Part shown: positions 6,927 through 14,356 of the stretch, in pieces
How positions within the stretch are numbered: the stretch's first letter is position 1
Layout of the letters: every line of letters begins with the position of its first letter
Assembly: GCA_018819005.1 (NCBI GenBank)
Contig: JAHJQU010000153.1
Location: 1 to 15,298 of the forward strand
Length of the DNA: 15,298 nt
Direction: 5' to 3'
Source of the DNA: Pseudomonadota bacterium
Lineage (GTDB): Bacteria; Desulfobacterota; Desulfobacteria; Desulfobacterales; RPRI01
Translations under genes and position numbers: made by a program
Notes under the pieces: model-generated
Database searches by the model: none
Told to the model about the DNA's origin: nothing
Seen by the model: the letters and a program-made list of their open reading frames with translations, nothing else

Positions 6927-8960
6927 TTAATTCATCTCATCGTTGTGCCCGGTATGATTTTCAATCAGCGCGTGCGTTGCCGTTTGAAGATAAGCATTCA
7001 GCGCCTTTTGCATTTGCTCCATCATCAGGGGATTGTCTATCGGTTCGGCAGACAATACGGGGCGGGTCTTGTACCAGAATAATTTTGGTCCGGTGTTTGG
7101 CGCCTTGATTAAAATTGTTTCGCCTTCTATGAAGGCCACCATCTGTTCGCTGCCCGAAGGTTTAATCACCGCAAAGCCGGAATCGTCATCCGGAAGCGCC
7201 AGCAAATCCCTTCCCCAGCAGTGGTGCACATAACTCCCGCCCAGCATTCCCATAACGGTGGGCACAATATCAACCTGTGAGCCTACCGTTGCACTGCTTT
7301 TGCCGAACCGGGCCTGTATATCCTTTCCGATAAAAAGCAAAGGCACATGGAACCGGAATAAATCCATATCTGTAACCAGCGCACCTCCGCCGAAACCGTG
7401 GTCACCGGTTATCACGAAAAGAGTGTCATCAAAACCACCCCGGTTTTTGATCTTCCTGAAAAACTGCCCCAGCGCATAATCTGAGTAGCGCATGGCGGTG
7501 AGATGCCCCTCCTCCGCGCCGTCCACCATAACCTTATCAACCGGTAGCGGAGCCGGTAAGGAATAAGGGACGTGATTGGACAGTGTCTGTAATATGGCGT
7601 AATAGGGACGGCCTCTCTTTTCCAGTTTAACGATTTCATCAAAGGCGCGATCGAACATGTCTTCATCGGTTACACCCCAGGTTGAATCGTATAAACGCGG
7701 GTTCACAAAATCGTTGCGTCCGATAAATCTGCTTACGCCCTGCCCTCTGAAAAATCCGATCTGATTGTCCCAGTTAAAATCGCTGTTGTAGACAAACACG
7801 TTATCGTAATCACGTTCTGAAAGGACTTTCGGAAGCCCTGAAAAACTATTTCCACCCTCCGGCTGGTTCATGAGGTATTCATAACCGGGCAGATTGGGGA
7901 AACAACCTAATGTGGCAAACATGCCCTGATGTGTGTGCGTTCCGTTTGAAAAAATATGATCAAACAAAAGGCCCTCTGCCGCAAGTTCGTCAAAAAAAGG
8001 AGTAACTTTCAATCTGTTGCCGAACACGCCTATGCGTTGCGCGCTTAAACTTTCCATCAAAATCAACACGACGTTTCTGTAGGGAGAAGCATGAGCGGAT
8101 GGCGGATCGAAACGGCGAAGCATGGGATATTTTTCAGGAGCTGTCAGCGATTCTTGCGGTAAAAGCCACTTCTTGCGCACCAGATCAAGAGCTTCCGTCG
8201 CATCCATTTTATTAAGCCATGGATTTTCCCTGTTCTTTCTTATGTATTGCTCCGCTGCTTTGCCCAGCGTGAAGGCTCCGTTAAGCGCCAGATGGTTGGC
8301 AAACAGGTAAGAACTGTGAAATGCATCGCCCCATCTAATCGGCATGCCGAATCGCAAGGTGCCGCGGATGGAAACCAGGTTCAAAAGTATCAGAACTATT
8401 GCAATCAATAAACGCGATCTATAACGATAATTGATATCAGGTTTTCGGGTCCTTCGGTCAACCAGGCGCAACACCGCAATCGTTGAACCTGCAATCAGGC
8501 CGCACAAGAGGAGATAACGGATAACCGGGAACCCGTACCATAACATGCTTATAACCGTTTTCGGATCTTCCTTTATATACTGAAACACCAGGCTATTTAG
8601 GCGCGTATGGAATTCATGGTAAAAGTCGAGTTCCAGCACGGCAAGAAAACTGAACATGATCAGGGCGAAACCCAGCCAGAGGTTCCACCACCTGCGCCGG
8701 CTCAATCCGGCGGGGAGAAGCATGCCGGCCATAAGCGGCGCCATCGTGTAGCCGGTCATGATCAGATCGAAACGAAACCCGACTGCATAGGACATCAGGA
8801 TAGCGGATACAGGAATATCAGCGATCAGGTCTAAGTTTCTCACTAAAAGCAATGTGCGGCTGACGGTGAACAACAAAAGAAATATCGCGCTGCTCCCGAA
8901 AATGTAGGCAGTGTCGGCAGGCGCCGAATATCTGTCTATGTAATTTAACGGTTTTGACAT
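6927..8960 (-). CDS. LtaS-type sulfatase-fold phosphoglycerol transferase
   Basis: A 677-residue membrane enzyme of the lipoteichoic acid synthase/OpgB superfamily. Numbered from the ATG at 8960, about five helices lie in residues 20-205, followed by a linker and an extracytoplasmic sulfatase-like domain (about 290-600). Metal and catalytic residues are visible: Glu303 in ILMESLSA, Thr343 in NGTHTHQG as likely nucleophile, Asn462-His463 in LSNHVPY, and Asp520-His521 in TGDHGFGG. WGVTDEDMFD (428-437) is also typical. In Gram-negatives such enzymes transfer phosphoglycerol or similar head groups to periplasmic glucans or other glycans; the acceptor is not known here. The TTG at 8999 would add 13 residues that lie before the natural start MSKPLNY. 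AAGGA is close to the ATG. It is 46 bases from the upstream lipoprotein gene, consistent with one operon. Confidence 0.9.
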   Translation of the reverse strand: MSKPLNYIDRYSAPADTAYIFGSSAIFLLLFTVSRTLLLVRNLDLIADIPVSAILMSYAVGFRFDLIMTGYTMAPLMAGMLLPAGLSRRRWWNLWLGFALIMFSFLAVLELDFYHEFHTRLNSLVFQYIKEDPKTVISMLWYGFPVIRYLLLCGLIAGSTIAVLRLVDRRTRKPDINYRYRSRLLIAIVLILLNLVSIRGTLRFGMPIRWGDAFHSSYLFANHLALNGAFTLGKAAEQYIRKNRENPWLNKMDATEALDLVRKKWLLPQESLTAPEKYPMLRRFDPPSAHASPYRNVVLILMESLSAQRIGVFGNRLKVTPFFDELAAEGLLFDHIFSNGTHTHQGMFATLGCFPNLPGYEYLMNQPEGGNSFSGLPKVLSERDYDNVFVYNSDFNWDNQIGFFRGQGVSRFIGRNDFVNPRLYDSTWGVTDEDMFDRAFDEIVKLEKRGRPYYAILQTLSNHVPYSLPAPLPVDKVMVDGAEEGHLTAMRYSDYALGQFFRKIKNRGGFDDTLFVITGDHGFGGGALVTDMDLFRFHVPLLFIGKDIQARFGKSSATVGSQVDIVPTVMGMLGGSYVHHCWGRDLLALPDDDSGFAVIKPSGSEQMVAFIEGETILIKAPNTGPKLFWYKTRPVLSAEPIDNPLMMEQMQKALNAYLQTATHALIENHTGHNDEMN

Positions 8961-9006
8961 AGTCCTTTTCTGGCTCCCAGCATCTCTCGCGCCGTTCAAT
9001 ACAGCC

Positions 9007-9519
9007 TTATTTTTTCATACACCTTACGAACTTGACGGGGTTTTGAAACAATTCCACGTTGCCCCTGTTTTTCATAAAAGCTTTTCTGAGTTTGTTGCTC
9101 TCTTTCAGATCCTTGTTAACCAGATCGGTATTCAGCGTTTTTATCTCCAGCTCACCATTTGACAATTCATAAGAAACAACCTGATATTTTCTTTCCTCTT
9201 TTTTGATATCTCCATTCGCGTCTCCAATCAACTGTACCTGGACACAAGAGATATTCCCGATTTTGATGGGATATCCACGGAAGTAAAAGGCCTCATCTCC
9301 TATCGGATAATGAACGAGATATTCAGTGTCTGAATATTTCAGTACGAGCATCTTTTCGCTGGAACCGGCAGTCTCGCTATTGTCCTGGACTGTCTCCCAA
9401 AGTCCAAGGACCGCTGAATCAACAGGAATATTGTGTTCATTTGTAAGGGGGCTCTCATATTCACAGCCCGCAAAAACAGAAAAGGCAAGCGCGACAATGA
9501 ATAGGACTTTGTATTTCAT
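9007..9519 (-). CDS. Small lipoprotein of unknown function
   Basis: A 170-residue predicted lipoprotein that I do not recognise. The first 18 residues form a hydrophobic signal peptide ending in the lipobox VFAGC, with Cys at residue 18 followed by Glu, Tyr and Glu. The mature part is hydrophilic and beta-rich in character, with VLGLWETVQDN (38-48) and alternating patterns such as MLVLKYSDTEYLVHY. This suggests a small beta-barrel or lipocalin-like fold as seen in several lipoproteins with a GxW motif, but this is only a resemblance. The ATG at 9519 is supported by AAGGAAG about eight bases upstream and by the signal peptide; a longer open frame to 9615 overlaps the upstream gene. It lies 16 bases after the small membrane protein gene and 46 before the LtaS-type gene, so it is probably co-transcribed with both. 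Confidence 0.75.
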   Translation of the reverse strand: MKYKVLFIVALAFSVFAGCEYESPLTNEHNIPVDSAVLGLWETVQDNSETAGSSEKMLVLKYSDTEYLVHYPIGDEAFYFRGYPIKIGNISCVQVQLIGDANGDIKKEERKYQVVSYELSNGELEIKTLNTDLVNKDLKESNKLRKAFMKNRGNVELFQNPVKFVRCMKK

Positions 9520-9535
9520 CTGTCGTTCTTCCTTT

Positions 9536-9811
9536 TTATTTCGTCCGGTCTTTATCCCGTCTATCCAAAACCTCGGTAAGTACAGGCAGCAAAAGTAACC
9601 CGAAGGGAATAGCAAAAATGATTAAGGCAGGCACATAAAGAGATAAATGTTTTAAGTGAGACTTAAGCTGCGTTTTTTCTTCTATTGTCCATTTGGCTCC
9701 GGTGTTTCTATGTTTCATCAGAAGCAGCATGAAACCCTGCAAATATTTTCCTTCCTTGATTATCAAAGCCCTGTTATTCAGGATATGCTTTTTCAGAAAT
9801 AATCTTATCAT
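9536..9811 (-). CDS. Small LETM1-like membrane protein
   Basis: A 91-residue protein with a basic N-terminal half (residues 1-50, several Lys and Arg, a possible amphipathic helix around RALIIKEGKYLQGFMLLL) and one strong hydrophobic helix (about 57-80, YVPALIIFAIPFGLLLLPVL), ending in the charged tail EVLDRRDKDR. The order WTIEEK, HLKHLSLYVPALIIF, PFGLLLLPVL resembles the membrane-proximal segment of LETM1 proteins, where a PGG-LLLP sequence is typical; here it is PFG. Small bacterial proteins with only this segment are known to me, but their function is not. The ATG at 9811 has no good Shine-Dalgarno. The gene lies 46 bases after the DUF4197 gene and 16 before the lipoprotein, inside the probable five-gene operon. 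Confidence 0.65.
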   Translation of the reverse strand: MIRLFLKKHILNNRALIIKEGKYLQGFMLLLMKHRNTGAKWTIEEKTQLKSHLKHLSLYVPALIIFAIPFGLLLLPVLTEVLDRRDKDRTK

Positions 9812-9857
9812 AGTATTGACAACACCGGCCTTTGTGCTTTTCTAATGTGGCAACGAG

Positions 9858-10631
9858 TTATTTTGAACCAAAAACAAGCTTCAGCAATTCTGTAGTCCGT
9901 TTGGCGGGATTCTGGCGGATAGCAGCTTCCTCCATTGCCATATAATGGAAGATTCCGTCTATCCCCTTCTCTAAGACATAATCTGCCAGATCGGCTTTAA
10001 CTTCCGGGACAAATGGTATCGATCTGTATTGTTTCATAACATTATCATAAGCCCTCGCCACTCCCACTTCTGCAAGGCTCTCTTTTACAACGGGCTGCAT
10101 CTCTGTCGACAAAGAGGGGGACATTTTACTCCGAAAATATTGAGTGGCAGCGTCTTCCGGACCACTGTATATCTGCTTTACATCGTCAAAACTCATATCG
10201 GTTATAGCCTCCCCGAAAAGTTTCTTTGCTTTAGGTGTCGCCACTTCCGCAGCTCGGTTGAGTTTCAGTTCAAGCTCCTCAAGCAGACCCGACATGCCGA
10301 CTTTAGCCAGCACAGACTTCACGGTGTCCAGTTGTTTTGGTAAAGGAATATGGATAGCTGAATCTTTATTGAAGCCGTCCACACGGCCAAGCTGTTCAAC
10401 CACGTTCTCCGAACTGACACGAAGCGCATCTTTAAGCCCTGCGCCAATTTCCTCGACCGAAACGCCTGTTTGCTTGCTGCTTTCCCCGAAACTCTTCAGG
10501 AGATTGGATCCTTTCTCCCACCAGTTATCGGCGGCTTCCGCTGATCCTTGAATCAAAGAAATCGTGATAAAAAACACGCCGATAACAATTATCAATAGAT
10601 GTTTTGAAATCTTCATGAAAGTCTTACCCAT
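9858..10631 (-). CDS. DUF4197 family periplasmic protein
   Basis: A 257-residue secreted protein matching the DUF4197 family. Residues 1-33 are a signal peptide with a likely cleavage after AEA, just before ADNWW. The mature part is mostly helical: GVSVEEIGAGLKDAL (about 58-72), HIPLPKQL, and MSFDDVKQIYSGPEDAATQYFR in the middle, which are characteristic, then a C-terminal helical segment ending in DGIFHYMAMEEAAIRQNPAKRTTELLKLVFG. The biochemical role of DUF4197 proteins is unknown. The ATG at 10631 has an excellent Shine-Dalgarno (GGAGGAGGT, about five bases upstream); the longer frame from a TTG at 10676 is unlikely. It is the first gene of the probable envelope operon and lies 85 bases after the end of the broken ogt gene. 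No convincing promoter was found in that gap. Confidence 0.87.
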   Translation of the reverse strand: MGKTFMKISKHLLIIVIGVFFITISLIQGSAEAADNWWEKGSNLLKSFGESSKQTGVSVEEIGAGLKDALRVSSENVVEQLGRVDGFNKDSAIHIPLPKQLDTVKSVLAKVGMSGLLEELELKLNRAAEVATPKAKKLFGEAITDMSFDDVKQIYSGPEDAATQYFRSKMSPSLSTEMQPVVKESLAEVGVARAYDNVMKQYRSIPFVPEVKADLADYVLEKGIDGIFHYMAMEEAAIRQNPAKRTTELLKLVFGSK

Positions 10632-10716
10632 AGCAACCTCCTCCCCGATACTTGTGATGTCTGGTACTTTGAACAAATTGTTATTATTTTAAAATGCCGG
10701 GCATCATACGCCAGCG

Positions 10717-11467
10717 TCAGCTCGCAATCTTGTTGCCCTTGTTTGACATTATTCTCCCATAATGAAAGTGAGCCGAGGACACCCGTCCCTCATTGTCGAA
10801 GGGTATCCCTTCCTTCCCGAGCAAAGCCCTCTTCATTTCAAGGCCTCCCTGGTAGCCTCCAAGATGCCGGTCTGAACGAATGGCCCGGTGACAAGGCACA
10901 ATCAGGGGAAACGGATTGTTCGCCAGGGCATTCCCCACGGCCCGCGCTCCGTTTCTTTCACTATAGATATTCTGCGATCAGCCGATAGGTACTTATGCTT
11001 CCTCGCGGAATCCGGTGCTCCGCCCGCAGAACAAGCAGTTGAAACTCGGTACACAGGCTCAGGTCTGCAACATCAAGCGAAAATTCGATCGCCTCGCCTT
11101 CAAGAAACCCTTTGATTGCGGTCGCTAAATGATCAATCTCTGCGCAGGAAGACGCCTGCGAATCCGGGTATAGTTCAGACACCCGATCTTCAGCAGACAA
11201 CCCGGGTTTTGAGAGCAAAACCCGGACGATTTTAGGATTGTCATTCAGATCGATCCAGATGACTCCAACAGACCCAAAAGGAGTCGGCTTTATTATCTTT
11301 CTATTAATTTGTCTCACAATGTTCAGCTTTATCCGCATTGTATCAGGATGACCCGAGACATCAAGTATGTTCTTTTTCATTATGTTCTTTTTCATTCCAA
11401 TCTTATTCCGAAACCTGAAATTATATACTAAACTTCTTCTCGTTATTACGCGAGGGGACTTGATCAC
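10717..11467 (-). pseudogene. ogt: Frameshifted O6-alkylguanine-DNA alkyltransferase
   Basis: Two overlapping-frame pieces together make one methylated-DNA--protein-cysteine methyltransferase, which repairs O6-alkylguanine by moving the alkyl group to its own cysteine. The upstream piece (11467-10961) contains the N-terminal domain and the start of the C-terminal domain up to RGSISTYRLIAEYL, then hits TAG at 10961-10963. The downstream frame continues the family sequence exactly: SERNGARAVGNALANNPFP, then LIVPCHRAI with the acceptor Cys codon at 10891-10893 and LGGYQGGLEMKRALLG. Removing one T near 10958-10966 restores a continuous protein. The gene overlaps the sirtuin stop by four bases (GTGA), but the first 40 or so residues look unlike the family, so ATG at 11395 or 11338 may be the real start. 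It is either a genuine pseudogene, programmed frameshifting, or a sequencing error. Confidence 0.85.
11366..11395. repeat. Exact 15-bp tandem duplication
   Basis: The 15-base unit TATGTTCTTTTTCAT occurs twice head to tail (11366-11380 and 11381-11395). On the minus strand it encodes MKKNI twice near the 5' end of the ogt reading frame. Being exact, it is probably a recent slippage event, and it keeps the frame. Confidence 0.9.
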
Positions 11468-12237
11468 CCTGATATTCTCTTCTTGACTTCTTTAACTATT
11501 AGCCGAAGTACCTCACCGGTTTTCCCATGGATCACAACATCGGCAAGATGATCAAGCGGTGTAACCGTCATGTTGATGATGATCAGTTTTGCGCCTGCCT
11601 CATGGGCATACCTGGGCAGATAAGCGGCCGGGTATACCACCAGGGAAGAACCGAGCGTAAGCATCAAATCACATGCCTGTGACCTGCGCATGGCCTCATT
11701 CATTTCCTCTTCCGGCATGGACTGCCCGAATGAAATGGTGGCATCCTTTAAAAATCCCTTACATTCGCGGCAATGAGGCACTTCAATTTTATAGTTTTCT
11801 TCCAGAAGCTTCTGAATCTCCTCCCGCGGATACATCCTCTGGCAATTCAGGCAGACTGCAAAGGCGTTGTTGCCGTGAATCTCGATAACCTTTTCGGGCA
11901 AGTTGCCTGCCTTATGGTGCAGACGGTCGATGTTTTGAGTGACTATGCAATTGAGCTTTCCCATTTTCTCCAGTTCAACCAGAGCAAGATGGGTTTGGTT
12001 GGGTGAGGCATCCCGGAAAACCGGATAGGTGGCCCTGCTCCTTAACCAGTATTTGCGGCGGGCCTCCCCGCTTTCTATAAAATCCTGATAGTAAACAAGC
12101 TCATGTTTTTCCCAGATCCCTCCCGGACTGCGAAAATCGGGAATTCCCGATTCCGTGCTTACTCCTGCGCCCGTAAAAGCCACAATCTTTCGGGAGCGCT
12201 CCAGTAAATCTGCGGCACGTTTAATTGCATCTTCCAT
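11464..12237 (-). CDS. cobB: NAD-dependent protein deacylase, sirtuin (SIR2/CobB family)
   Basis: A 257-residue complete sirtuin. It removes acyl groups from protein lysines using NAD+, giving nicotinamide and O-acyl-ADP-ribose. The NAD-binding motif GAGVSTESGIPDFRS is at 23-37, TQNIDRLH at 100-107, and the catalytic His in HGN at 121. The zinc ribbon has both Cys pairs (129/132 and 156/159). SFGQSMPE (169-176) and TLGSSLVVYPA (194-204) close the Rossmann fold. Length and motif order are normal. GAGGGA lies about six bases before the ATG at 12237. Its stop codon overlaps the GTG of the ogt frame by four bases, so the two were probably made as a coupled pair. Preference among acyl groups cannot be read safely from the sequence. 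Confidence 0.96.
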   Translation of the reverse strand: MEDAIKRAADLLERSRKIVAFTGAGVSTESGIPDFRSPGGIWEKHELVYYQDFIESGEARRKYWLRSRATYPVFRDASPNQTHLALVELEKMGKLNCIVTQNIDRLHHKAGNLPEKVIEIHGNNAFAVCLNCQRMYPREEIQKLLEENYKIEVPHCRECKGFLKDATISFGQSMPEEEMNEAMRRSQACDLMLTLGSSLVVYPAAYLPRYAHEAGAKLIIINMTVTPLDHLADVVIHGKTGEVLRLIVKEVKKRISG

Positions 12238-12330
12238 ATTTCATCCCTCATGCTCACATGTAGACATCATTTGTTTGCGTCTTAAATTAAGGCTTACTCC
12301 GGGCTTTGAACCGAAACAGCGAGCGCATTA

Positions 12331-12348
12331 CCCGCTGCCTGCTGCGGG
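12331..12348. other. GC-rich stem-loop between DUF362 and sirtuin genes
   Basis: CCCGC (12331-12335) pairs with GCGGG (12344-12348) around an 8-base loop. On the plus strand it is followed by the T-rich GAATTTTGATTT, which resembles a weak terminator but faces no plus-strand gene. On the minus strand, the coding direction, no T-run follows. Confidence 0.3.
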
Positions 12349-12366
12349 GAATTTTGATTTATTAGC

Positions 12367-12395
12367 TTACCGGAAAATGAATCCTTAACCGGTAA
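12367..12395. other. 7-bp inverted repeat downstream of the DUF362 gene
   Basis: TTACCGG (12367-12373) and CCGGTAA (12389-12395) form a perfect inverted repeat with a 15-base loop. It starts five bases after the DUF362 stop codon in transcription order. Without a T-run it is not a classical terminator, but it could stabilise the mRNA 3' end. Confidence 0.35.
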
Positions 12396-12399
12396 ATGT

Positions 12400-13692
12400 T
12401 CATCCCAGTAACGGTGGCACGGTTGCGTTCAGACCGTGAAGTTTCGCCTGCAAAAGAGAGAATGCCGCTGACAATGGACTACAGGGGCAAAGCCTAAGAG
12501 GCGGAACGCCGGAGAGTTTTAACTGAAGCCTTGTATTGTTCATCAGGTCATTATGCTCGTTCACCTGGTGGATTTTACGGCCGGGATATATGCTTTTTAG
12601 TTTGGCACCGATTTCGCTGCAGGCGCACGGGCCGACAATAAGTATTTCGCCCGGCAGGTTCGCAAGATCGGCGTCTTCAAAACCTGAACCGTAAATCAAA
12701 GACCACCCTCCCCTGCCGTTATAATCGTTATATATCATTTCCTGTATTGCCTCTGTGTTACCTTTGCAGCCTTCAACACAGGCCATTTTTTTACCGATAA
12801 CAATACGGACGTCCGGGTTGAATTTTCTCAATAATGTGTAGGGGATTTTCTTGTCGAACCTTGAAAGAGGAATGCCTTTGATCTCTATTTTGTCAATGTC
12901 GCCTTCACCAAGACCTGCTTTTGCGCAGTGAGAAAGATGCAAAACCTTATCGATTGAATAACCGAATGTCCTTGCGCCAACGACATCCACGGCGAGTGTG
13001 TCGTTGCCGCCGATAAGAATGTTGATATCGAGCACAAGCTCCTTATTGAATGACAGGATGGGAATATGCCCGTGCGCGGTCGCCTTGACCCCTTCTATAA
13101 TGCAGAAGTCCGGCCTTGTCATGGCATATAAGGCCGCAAGCCTTTTGTGGAGTGTCCCATGCGAATGCGCTGCCATCCGGTCAGGCGCCACAGGAAACCC
13201 CTGCTGATTTTTTACGCCGAGCGTCACAACCGCCATGGAGTGCGTTTTCAGTTTGGGCATGTCGATATAAAAGTTCTCGCCCCGGATGATTATTTCGTCA
13301 TGAAGCCGTTTCGAAACACGGATTTTTGTGCCGTCATTGAGGCCGACAGTTACAATCTTTCCCTCATCCAGGTAAAGAGGCTCGGCGCCGTATTTTTTAC
13401 AGAGCTTCGCATAACCGACTATTTTAAAGACAAGTCTTGTAAAATTGCCCCCGGTGCTGCCTTCCATGACCGATATGCGGTTATAGCCGTTATCGTTCAG
13501 ATAACCGAGCATGGCGTCCATCACATCTATATCGGTATAGGCAAAAGGCGTGAAATGAACTGCATTGGGCTTGATGTAAACCCTGCCGCCGTTCTTCGGG
13601 ATGACCTTGTCTATCCCTCCGAAAACGCCGAATATTTCATCGAGACAAGCCCTGATCCCCTTTGTCGTATCTGCTATTACTACCCGTGTCAT
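12400..13692 (-). CDS. DUF362 domain protein
   Basis: A 430-residue protein of the DUF362 family, whose biochemical role is not established; members are common in anaerobes and often carry ferredoxin domains. Here the family pattern is clear: GGRVYIKPNAV (35-45), TDIDVMDAML followed by VMEGSTGG, DMPKLKTHSMAVVTLGVKNQQG, and DTLAVDVVGARTFGY. No four-cysteine ferredoxin motif follows. The C-terminal third instead has isolated Cys residues (ACVEGCKGN and GPCACSEIG) that could bind a metal. The last 40 residues (from about LSGVPPLRL) look less conserved. The ATG at 13692 is supported by GGAGGG about eight bases upstream; the longer frame to 13839 runs through a repeat-like stretch and overlaps the upstream gene. 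It is probably co-transcribed with the small membrane protein gene 94 bases upstream. Confidence 0.9.
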   Translation of the reverse strand: MTRVVIADTTKGIRACLDEIFGVFGGIDKVIPKNGGRVYIKPNAVHFTPFAYTDIDVMDAMLGYLNDNGYNRISVMEGSTGGNFTRLVFKIVGYAKLCKKYGAEPLYLDEGKIVTVGLNDGTKIRVSKRLHDEIIIRGENFYIDMPKLKTHSMAVVTLGVKNQQGFPVAPDRMAAHSHGTLHKRLAALYAMTRPDFCIIEGVKATAHGHIPILSFNKELVLDINILIGGNDTLAVDVVGARTFGYSIDKVLHLSHCAKAGLGEGDIDKIEIKGIPLSRFDKKIPYTLLRKFNPDVRIVIGKKMACVEGCKGNTEAIQEMIYNDYNGRGGWSLIYGSGFEDADLANLPGEILIVGPCACSEIGAKLKSIYPGRKIHQVNEHNDLMNNTRLQLKLSGVPPLRLCPCSPLSAAFSLLQAKLHGLNATVPPLLG

Positions 13693-13747
13693 ATAATTTC
13701 CCTCCTTCCCGACACTCCCGCCTCTGTTCTTCTGCTCCCTGGCGCCT

Positions 13748-13770
13748 TTCGCCTGGCTCGCTTCGCCTGG
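13748..13770. repeat. Short direct repeat in the gap before the DUF362 gene
   Basis: TTCGCCTGG occurs at 13748-13756 and 13762-13770, period 14, next to the palindrome GGCGCC (13741-13746). The whole gap 13693-13786 is GC-rich and repeat-like, unlike the adjoining coding sequence. Confidence 0.45.
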
Positions 13771-13786
13771 AGTGATGTTCGACGCT

Positions 13787-14170
13787 TCAACGCACAAATC
13801 CGAAGTAACCAAACAAGAGTCCGAGTGAGAGCGTAACATACGGAAAAATCTTCAGGGTCCTTCCTGTAAGAAATGGTTCGGACAAACGCTGAATGAATTT
13901 TGGAAAGGCTATTATAAGGAAGCCTTTTATGAGGGATAGCCAGCCTATAATCGTTATCAGAACAGTCCAGTCTCTCCCCCAGAGATTGTGATAGTGCACG
14001 ATCAGGAATCCAATTATAACGGCCATGAAGCCCATCATGTAGGTCAGTGCAGCGTTCTTGTACATATCGTCCGCAAGTCCGCGATAATAATCTCTGTCGG
14101 AAAAACCACATAGAGAAGCTGACAAATATATCACCGCTGAAATTTTTGCTATGAGTATGGATAGTTCCAT
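13787..14170 (-). CDS. Small four-helix integral membrane protein
   Basis: A 127-residue membrane protein of unknown function. Four hydrophobic helices are visible: about 3-20, 43-59, 70-88 and 103-124. Between the first two lies a conserved-looking charged loop, SDRDYYRGLADDMYKNAALTY (24-44), and before the third NLWGRDWTVLITIIGW (62-77), which looks structured rather than random; I have the impression of a small widespread family, but I cannot name it. The ATG at 14170 is supported by AGGAGGA seven bases upstream; the longer frame to 14242 is less likely. The gene lies 94 bases upstream of the DUF362 gene on the same strand. No enzymatic motif is visible. Confidence 0.82.
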   Translation of the reverse strand: MELSILIAKISAVIYLSASLCGFSDRDYYRGLADDMYKNAALTYMMGFMAVIIGFLIVHYHNLWGRDWTVLITIIGWLSLIKGFLIIAFPKFIQRLSEPFLTGRTLKIFPYVTLSLGLLFGYFGFVR

Positions 14171-14315
14171 ATTATCCTCCTGATTGCGTATAGCATAATG
14201 CTTCAGTTTTATAACACTTGTAACGAGATCTTTGCATAACACCCCCTTTTGCCCGATTTATTTAAAGACTTGGTTTCTGGTTTGTAGTTTCTGGTTTTTT
14301 CTTTTAACCAGTAAC

Positions 14316-14330
14316 TCCGCCTGAGGCGGA
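14316..14330. repeat. REP-like palindrome
   Basis: TCCGCC and GGCGGA form a perfect 6-bp palindrome around TGA in an otherwise A+T-rich gap. Short GC-rich palindromes of this kind are often dispersed intergenic repeats; only one copy is seen in this window. Confidence 0.45.
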
Positions 14331-14356
14331 CAGGCATTTAACCATGAGCCTGAGCC

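Noticed and set aside
9858..12237. Defence island reading of the sirtuin with its neighbours
   Set aside because: The sirtuin is a normal-length stand-alone CobB-type enzyme paired with a DNA-repair gene; there is no attached effector domain, nuclease or phage-defence partner.
13147..13836. Plus-strand frame of 229 codons opposite the DUF362 gene
   Set aside because: Long only because of the GC-rich reverse strand; the minus frame carries the DUF362 motifs and a good ribosome site.
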